Source of the DNA: Pseudomonadota bacterium
GTDB taxonomy: Bacteria > Pseudomonadota > Gammaproteobacteria > Burkholderiales > Thiobacillaceae
Direction: 5' to 3'
Assembly: GCA_021802595.1 (NCBI GenBank)
Contig: JAJZRT010000129.1
Location: forward strand, 1 to 8,544
Length of the DNA stretch: 8,544 nt
The notes under the pieces were generated by a model. The model had not been told where the DNA came from, made no database searches, and was given only the letters and a program-made list of their open reading frames with translations. Below are positions 4,154-8,544 of this stretch, piece after piece. The position numbers were made by a program, and so were the translations under genes. Numbering within the stretch: the stretch's first letter is position 1; each line of letters starts with the position of its first letter.

Positions 4154-6868
4154 ATGCCTGCCAACGATCAAGACAACCGCCCCGACCCCGACGCCCTGCT
4201 CGCCCGCTTCGAGGCCGAGGCCGAGCGCGCGAAGAAGGGCAGGCTGAAGGTCTTCTTCGGCGCCTGCCCTGGCGTGGGAAAGACCTACGCCATGCTGAGC
4301 GCCGCGCGTTTGTTGCATGAACAGGGCGCCGAGGTCGTGGTGGGGGTGGTAGAGACGCATGGTCGTTCCGAGACCGCCCGCCTGCTGGAAGGGCTGGAAC
4401 TGTTGCCGCCCAAGATCACGGCCCACCAGGGACGGGAACTGCGCGAGTTCGACCTTGACGCGGCGCTTGCGCGCAAACCCGCCCTGCTTCTGGTGGACGA
4501 ACTGGCGCATTCCAACGTGCCCGGCTCGCGCCATCCGAAGCGCTGGCAGGACGTCGAGGAACTGCTGGCGGCCGGCATCGACGTCTGGACCACAGTGAAC
4601 GTGCAGCACCTGGAAAGCCTCAATGACATCGTCGGCGGCATCACCGGCATCCAGGTGCGCGAGACCCTGCCGGATCGCGTGTTCGAGCAGGCAGCCGAAG
4701 TCGCCCTGGTGGACCTGACGCCGGACGAACTGATACAGCGCATGAAGGAAGGCAAGGTCTACCTTCCGCAGCAGGCCGAGCGCGCCATCCGCAATTTCTT
4801 CCGCAAGGGCAATCTGATCGCCTTGCGCGAACTGGCCTTGCGCCGCACCGCCGACCGGGTGGATGCGCAGATGCGTGAATATCGCACCGACCAGTCCATC
4901 GAAGCGGTGTGGCAGGCCAAGGAACGCCTGCTAGCCTGCGTCGGCCCCGGCGCGGGCGGCGACCGGCTGGTGCGCGCCGCCGCCCGGCTGGCGGCGGACC
5001 TGCATGCCGACTGGATCGCCGTCTACGTCGAGACCCCGGCGCTGCAACGCATGTCCGAGGCCAACCGCGACAAAATTCTGAAGACCCTGGCGCTGGCCCG
5101 CGAACTGGGTGCGGAGACCGCCACCCTCGCCGGCCAGGAGGACACCCAGACCCTGCTGGCCTATGCCGTCAGCCGCAACGTATCGAAACTGGTGGTGGGC
5201 AAGAGTTTGCGCACCGGCTTGTCGCGGATGCTGCGCGCGCCCCTGTCGGACCGCCTCTCCGCCCTGGCCGAGGATGTCGACGTCTACGTGGTCGCTCATG
5301 AGGCGGAGGCGCGGTCTCCCGCGGAGGCGGTCTCCACCCCTTTCATTCTCGACCCGGAGTCCGTTCCCATGGCCCGGTGGCCGGGCTATGTCTGGGCCGG
5401 GGTCGCCTGCGCCCTCGCCACCGCGCTGGCCCAGTTGGTCAGTCCGTGGCTCGATCTGGCCAACATCATCATGCTGTACCTGCTGGGCGTGGTCGCGGTG
5501 GCGGTGCGCTACGGGCAGGGGCCTGCCATCCTGGCCTCCTTCCTCTGCGTGCTGGCTTTTGACTTTTTCTTCGTGCCGCCGAAGCTGTCCTTCAGCGTGG
5601 CCGACACCCGTCACCTGCTCACCTTCACCATCATGCTGGGGGTGGGCCTGACGATCAGCAGAGTGGCCGCGGGCCTGCGCTATCAGACCCGCGTCGCGAT
5701 GTACCGCGAGCGCCGTACCCGTGCGCTCAATGAACTGGGGCGGGAGTTGGCGGGGGCGCTGCTTCCGGCAGACATCGTGGACATTTCCCACCACCACCTG
5801 GAAGGCTTGTTCCAGTCGCAGGTCTGCATCCTGCTGCCTGACCTCCAGGAAAAACTGCATTCGCCCGTGCCCGTGCCCGGACACAAGGAATTGCCGCTCG
5901 ATCCGGCGATTGCCCAGTGGGTCTACGACCACCAGCAGCCCGCCGGGATGGGCACCCAGACCCTGCCTGGCGCGCCCATGTACTACCTGCCATTGAAAGC
6001 CCCGATGCGCACCCGTGGGGTGCTGGCCCTGCTGCCCAGCCAGAAACGCCTCCTGTTCCAGCCCGAACAGGCCCGTCTGCTGGAGACCTTTGCCGCCCAG
6101 ATCGCCCTCGCCCTGGAACGGGTGCATTTCGTGGAAGTGGCGCAGGACGCCCTGGTGCGCATGGAATCCGAACGGCTGCGCAACGGCCTGTTGTCCGCCC
6201 TGTCCCACGATCTGCGCACGCCATTGACCGTACTGGCGGGCCTGGCCGACTCCCTTCCGCTGGCCGGGCCGCCGTTGCCCCCCGCCCAGGCCGAGATCGC
6301 CCAGGCCATCCGTGCCGAGTCGCTGCGCACCAGTATCCTGGTGAGCAATCTGCTGGACATGGCGCGTTTGCAGGAAGGCCAGGTTCAACTCAAGCGTGAA
6401 TGGCAGCCGCTGGAAGAGGTGGTGGGCGCGTCACTGCAGACCTTGGCGGCTCCGCTGGCACAGCATGAAGTGGTCGTGGATCTGCCTGCGGACCTGCCCC
6501 TGCTGGAGTTCGACAGCGTGCTGATGGAACGGGTGTTCTGCAACCTGCTGGAGAACGCCACGAAATACACGCCGGCGGGCAGCCGCATCGAGATCGGCGC
6601 CCGCAACGAGGGAGACCACGTCAGCATCACCATTGCCGACAACGGACCGGGACTGCCGCCCGGCCGCGAGGAAAGCCTGTTCGAGAAATTCACCCGAGGC
6701 CAGGACGAATCCCCCGTGGCGGGAGTCGGCCTCGGCCTCGCCATCGTGCGCGCCATCGTCCAGGCGCACAAGGGAACGGTCAAGGGGGAAAATCGTCCGG
6801 AGGGCGGCGCCCGCTTCGTCATCACCCTGCCCGCAGGACAGCCGCCCATCGTTCCCCCGGAGAGCTGA
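4154..6868 (+). CDS. kdpD: Osmosensitive K+ channel sensor histidine kinase KdpD
   Basis: KdpD is the inner-membrane sensor kinase/phosphatase that controls kdp expression through KdpE in response to K+ limitation and osmotic stress. The 904 residues contain all expected domains. The N-terminal KdpD domain has a Walker A GACPGVGKT (36-44) and LLLVDELAHSNVPGSRHPKRW (111-131). A universal-stress-protein-like domain spans about 255-380 (VVGKSLRTGLSRMLRAPLSDRL, 347-368). Four closely spaced membrane helices (about 411-506) include the family signature FDFFFVPPKLSF, followed by the basic cluster RYQTRVAMYRERRTR (509-523). A GAF-like region (about 525-660) precedes the kinase core: H-box SALSHDLRTPL with phospho-His685, N-box NLLENATKYTP (797-807), G1 DNGPGL, F-box FEKF and G2 GVGLGLAIV. 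All catalytic residues are present. The start ATG has only a weak upstream site (GAGCG), which may keep translation low. kdpE follows after 6 bases. Confidence 0.98.
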   Translation: MPANDQDNRPDPDALLARFEAEAERAKKGRLKVFFGACPGVGKTYAMLSAARLLHEQGAEVVVGVVETHGRSETARLLEGLELLPPKITAHQGRELREFDLDAALARKPALLLVDELAHSNVPGSRHPKRWQDVEELLAAGIDVWTTVNVQHLESLNDIVGGITGIQVRETLPDRVFEQAAEVALVDLTPDELIQRMKEGKVYLPQQAERAIRNFFRKGNLIALRELALRRTADRVDAQMREYRTDQSIEAVWQAKERLLACVGPGAGGDRLVRAAARLAADLHADWIAVYVETPALQRMSEANRDKILKTLALARELGAETATLAGQEDTQTLLAYAVSRNVSKLVVGKSLRTGLSRMLRAPLSDRLSALAEDVDVYVVAHEAEARSPAEAVSTPFILDPESVPMARWPGYVWAGVACALATALAQLVSPWLDLANIIMLYLLGVVAVAVRYGQGPAILASFLCVLAFDFFFVPPKLSFSVADTRHLLTFTIMLGVGLTISRVAAGLRYQTRVAMYRERRTRALNELGRELAGALLPADIVDISHHHLEGLFQSQVCILLPDLQEKLHSPVPVPGHKELPLDPAIAQWVYDHQQPAGMGTQTLPGAPMYYLPLKAPMRTRGVLALLPSQKRLLFQPEQARLLETFAAQIALALERVHFVEVAQDALVRMESERLRNGLLSALSHDLRTPLTVLAGLADSLPLAGPPLPPAQAEIAQAIRAESLRTSILVSNLLDMARLQEGQVQLKREWQPLEEVVGASLQTLAAPLAQHEVVVDLPADLPLLEFDSVLMERVFCNLLENATKYTPAGSRIEIGARNEGDHVSITIADNGPGLPPGREESLFEKFTRGQDESPVAGVGLGLAIVRAIVQAHKGTVKGENRPEGGARFVITLPAGQPPIVPPES

Positions 6869-6874
6869 ACCCTG

Positions 6875-7576
6875 ATGCAAGAGCTGCGCGCTGCTTCGCC
6901 CACCGTGGTCGTCATCGAGGACGAGCCCCAGATCCGCCGCTTCGTGCGCACCGCACTGGAGGCTGAGGGCTGCCATGTGGCGGAGGCCGCCAACGGGGAA
7001 CGGGGACTGATCGAGGCTGGTACGCGCAAACCTGACTTGATTATTCTGGACTTGGGGCTGCCGGACCGGGACGGCGTCGACGTGGTGCGGGACCTGCGCA
7101 ACTGGTCCGCCGTCCCCATCCTCATCCTGTCCGCTCGGGTCGACGAGAGCGACAAGGTGGCCGCCCTGGACGCCGGGGCGGACGACTACCTGACCAAGCC
7201 CTTTGGCGTGGCGGAACTGCTGGCGCGGGTACGCGCGCTGTTGCGTCGTACGCGCCCGGGCGGCAGCGAACCCGTGATCACATTCGGCGAGGTCACGGTG
7301 GACCTGGCCCGCCGCCAGGTCCACCGTGGCGGCTCGGAGGTTCACCTCACACCCATCGAATACCGGTTGCTCGCCCTGCTCATTGCCAACGCCGGCCGGG
7401 TACTGACCCATCGGCAGCTGCTGCGCGAGGTCTGGGGCCCCAGCCACGCCGAGGACACCCACTACCTGCGTGTCTACATGACGGGCCGTCTCGGCAAACT
7501 GGAGGAGAACCCGACCCTGCCTCGCCACATTCGAACCGAATCCGGGGTGGGCTACCGCCTCGTGACCGACCTGTGA
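6875..7576 (+). CDS. kdpE: KDP operon response regulator KdpE (OmpR family)
   Basis: KdpE is the DNA-binding partner of KdpD that activates kdp transcription. The 233-residue product has a receiver domain (about 10-122) with the acidic pair Glu15/Asp16, phospho-acceptor Asp59 in LIILDLGLPDRDG, Ser86 and Lys108 (DDYLTKPFG). An OmpR-type winged helix (about 134-231) carries VHLTPIEYRLLALL, VLTHRQLLREVWG, and RTESGVGYRL. It matches E. coli KdpE closely along its whole length. The ATG is 6 bases after the kdpD stop, with CGGAGAG (6858-6864) as ribosome-binding site at the end of kdpD, so the two are co-transcribed. The candidate boxes at 2923-2942 and 3534-3553 are possible targets. Confidence 0.98.
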   Translation: MQELRAASPTVVVIEDEPQIRRFVRTALEAEGCHVAEAANGERGLIEAGTRKPDLIILDLGLPDRDGVDVVRDLRNWSAVPILILSARVDESDKVAALDAGADDYLTKPFGVAELLARVRALLRRTRPGGSEPVITFGEVTVDLARRQVHRGGSEVHLTPIEYRLLALLIANAGRVLTHRQLLREVWGPSHAEDTHYLRVYMTGRLGKLEENPTLPRHIRTESGVGYRLVTDL

Positions 7577-7705
7577 CCGGAATGTGTTCCAATGGCTCGC
7601 CGCTATCGTGCAAACCGAGCGACCTCGTTGAATTGAGAAGCGGACGGTGGCGGCGCCTGCGCTGACCAGCCGTTTCCGGCTGCACTGAGAGACTGTCTTC
7701 ACTGC

Positions 7706-7763
7706 CAGGCATGCGTTGAAATACGCAGCCCAGCTGTCCCGGGCTGCGTTTCTGCAATGCCTG
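7706..7763. terminator. Nested inverted repeats between convergent kdpE and CBS genes, possible bidirectional terminator
   Basis: An inner perfect 9-bp stem, ACGCAGCCC (7723-7731) with GGGCTGCGT (7741-7749), has a 9-base loop. An outer 7-bp pair, CAGGCAT (7706-7712) with ATGCCTG (7757-7763), encloses it. T-tracts are short on either strand (TTTC after the stem on +, ATTTC on -), so intrinsic termination would be moderate. The position, 3' of kdpE and just beyond the stop of the minus-strand CBS gene, fits a bidirectional terminator. A further small hairpin, CAGCCG-TTTC-CGGCTG (7667-7682), lies closer to kdpE. The rest of 7577-7705 shows no gene. Confidence 0.55.
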
Positions 7764-7765
7764 TC

Positions 7766-8215
7766 TTATGTTCGCCGACTCGCCTCGCGCTGCCGTTCGT
7801 GCGACACCAGCTTGGCCAGTTCGGTCATTTCCTCCGCCAGCAGGCCCAGCAGGTCGTCCAGCGTGAGGATGCCGACCAGTGCGCCCGATCCATCGACCAC
7901 CGGCAGGCGCCGCACGCCCTTGTCGCGCATGTAGCGCAGCGCTTCGAACAGGCCTTCGCCTTCGCGCACCGTCGCCACCTCCGGCCCCATGATGTCGCCC
8001 ACCTTGAGCGCCTCGGGATTCACGCCGGCCGCCACCACCTCGACCACGATGTCGCGGTCGGTGACGATGCCGACCGGGTGTCTGCGGCTGCCCTTGTCCT
8101 CGACCACCACCAGGTCGCCGACGTGGTGGCTGCGCATCAGGCGCGCGGCTTCGCTCACGGGCAGCGTTCTTTCCGCGATCACCACTTCGCGGTTGCAGAG
8201 TTCGCCGACTGACAT
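7766..8215 (-). CDS. Two-CBS-domain protein
   Basis: The 149-residue product is a tandem CBS pair (Bateman module), a domain that usually binds adenine nucleotides and acts as a cytoplasmic energy or ligand sensor. CBS1 covers about 1-62 (LPVSEAARLMRSHHVGDLVVVED...HPVGIVTDRDIV). CBS2 covers about 72-130 (VGDIMGPEVATVREGEGLFEALRYMRDKGVRRLPVVD...VGILTLDDLL). A charged helical tail follows (EEMTELAKLVSHERQREASRR). No other domain is fused to it. The start at 8215 (MSVGEL) is chosen over an upstream in-frame ATG at 8317 because GGGAGG (8221-8226, minus strand) lies 5 bases before it and the longer form would overlap the preceding regulator gene. It follows the NarL-type gene after 65 bases in the same direction. 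Its partner is unknown; the neighbour suggests a link to nitrate or redox control, which is inference. Confidence 0.92.
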   Translation of the reverse strand: MSVGELCNREVVIAERTLPVSEAARLMRSHHVGDLVVVEDKGSRRHPVGIVTDRDIVVEVVAAGVNPEALKVGDIMGPEVATVREGEGLFEALRYMRDKGVRRLPVVDGSGALVGILTLDDLLGLLAEEMTELAKLVSHERQREASRRT

Positions 8216-8230
8216 GATGTCCTCCCTTTC

Positions 8231-8268
8231 TTCGGATTCCGCTTTCATTGAAGGGTGCGGACTCCGAA
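8231..8268 (-). promoter_or_regulatory. 12-bp imperfect dyad before the CBS gene
   Basis: On the + strand TTCGGATTCCGC (8231-8242) and GCGGACTCCGAA (8257-8268) are reverse complements except at one position, around a 14-base loop. In the minus-strand transcript the hairpin ends 4 bases before the GGGAGG ribosome-binding site of the CBS gene. No T-tract follows it in that direction. It could be an operator, an RNA processing or stability hairpin, or a translation control element; which one cannot be told from sequence. Confidence 0.45.
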
Positions 8269-8280
8269 AAAGCAAGGACG

Positions 8281-8544
8281 TCAGCCCTTGGCCTGGCGAC
8301 GGCTGCGATCCGCCCACACCGCCGCTTCCACGCGCGAGCGCAGATTGAGTTTCTTCAGGAGGTGCTTGACGTGGACTTTCACCGTGCCTTCGGCAATGCC
8401 CATGTCGCGGGCGATCAGCTTGTTGCTCTTGCCGTCGATCAGGTGTTCGAGGATGCGGTTTTCCTGCTCGGTCAGACCGGCTTCGGCGGGGGTGGCGGGC
8501 CGGCTCTTTTCGCGCAGGGCGGTGACCAGCAGCTGCGTGAGGCG
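8281..8544 (-). CDS. NarL/FixJ-family response regulator, C-terminal DNA-binding domain (5' part outside window)
   Basis: The minus-strand frame is open from the right edge to a TGA at 8283-8281 and gives 87 residues. After a linker it contains a LuxR-type helix-turn-helix: LTEQENRILEHLIDGKSNKLIARDMGIAEGTVKVHVKHLLKKLNLRSRVEAAVWA (shown here by key parts: LTEQE, NKLIA, GTVKVHVKHLLKKL, SRVEAAVW). The segments NKLIARDMGIAEGTVKVHVKHLLKKLNLRSRVEAAVW correspond closely to E. coli NarL/NarP, the nitrate/nitrite response regulators, rather than to general LuxR regulators. The receiver domain lies beyond the window. The CBS-domain gene follows on the same strand. Family assignment is firm; the narL identity is likely but not proven without the receiver domain and a neighbouring narX. 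Confidence 0.88.
   Translation of the reverse strand, partial: RLTQLLVTALREKSRPATPAEAGLTEQENRILEHLIDGKSNKLIARDMGIAEGTVKVHVKHLLKKLNLRSRVEAAVWADRSRRQAKG

Noticed and set aside
3761..4609. 282-codon minus-strand frame opposite the accessory genes and the kdpD start
   Set aside because: The translated product has no recognisable family. The sense-strand genes have ribosome-binding sites and, for kdpD, certain homology. The only real doubt concerns the two small genes it overlaps, and their spacing and motifs favour the + strand.
4931..6388. 485-codon open frame on the minus strand opposite kdpD
   Set aside because: It lies wholly within the kdpD coding region, is low-complexity (rich in Gly, Gln, Arg, His) and has no recognisable domain. 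Long antisense frames are expected in GC-rich genes.
6431..7702. 423-codon open frame on the minus strand opposite the end of kdpD and kdpE
   Set aside because: It is antisense to two well-conserved genes, with no domain; a composition artefact.
7757..8212. 151-codon + strand frame opposite the CBS gene
   Set aside because: The minus-strand CBS pair is unmistakable; the + frame is His/Arg-rich noise.
8216..8317. N-terminal extension of the CBS protein from an ATG at 8317
   Set aside because: It would overlap the end of the NarL-type gene, and the strong GGGAGG site supports the start at 8215.

Overview
The window is a high-GC stretch from a proteobacterium, most likely a betaproteobacterium of the Rhodocyclales or a near relative. 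This is inferred from three things: E. coli-like KdpB/KdpE sequences with strong G/C third-position bias, a TorF-type outer-membrane porin in the kdp locus, and a NarL-type regulator typical of nitrate-respiring bacteria. No rRNA or other phylogenetic marker is present, so the genus is not fixed. Most of the window is a potassium (Kdp) locus with accessory genes between the transporter genes and the sensor genes.

Left part (1-2906, + strand): the 3' part of kdpB, then kdpC, a previously unlisted 41-residue single-helix membrane protein, and a TorF-family outer-membrane porin-like protein whose start codon overlaps the stop of the small ORF (ATGA). A strong rho-independent terminator at 2883-2906 closes this unit. 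It can be read as an inner-membrane K+ pump with an outer-membrane barrel attached.

Middle part (2907-7576, + strand): a PtsN-like EIIA(Ntr) protein with the phosphorylatable histidine; a 116-residue protein that looks like a catalytically dead, stand-alone N-terminal RNase H-fold domain of IS110-type transposases; a 58-residue zinc-ribbon-like protein; and the sensor kinase kdpD and response regulator kdpE. EIIA(Ntr) is known in E. coli to bind KdpD and to modulate K+ uptake, so a dedicated copy beside kdpDE suggests local PTS(Ntr) control. A shared bipartite motif, ATCTTTAT-N6-TTGATG, lies upstream of both the ptsN-like gene and the 116-residue gene. It resembles the AT-rich direct-repeat site of E. 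coli KdpE and may tie these units to KdpE.

Right part (7577-8544): a convergent intergenic region with nested inverted repeats, then two minus-strand genes: a two-CBS-domain protein and, upstream of it, the C-terminal DNA-binding domain of a NarL-family response regulator that runs off the window. A 12-bp imperfect dyad sits just before the ribosome binding site of the CBS gene. No rRNA, tRNA, CRISPR array or complete mobile element was seen.
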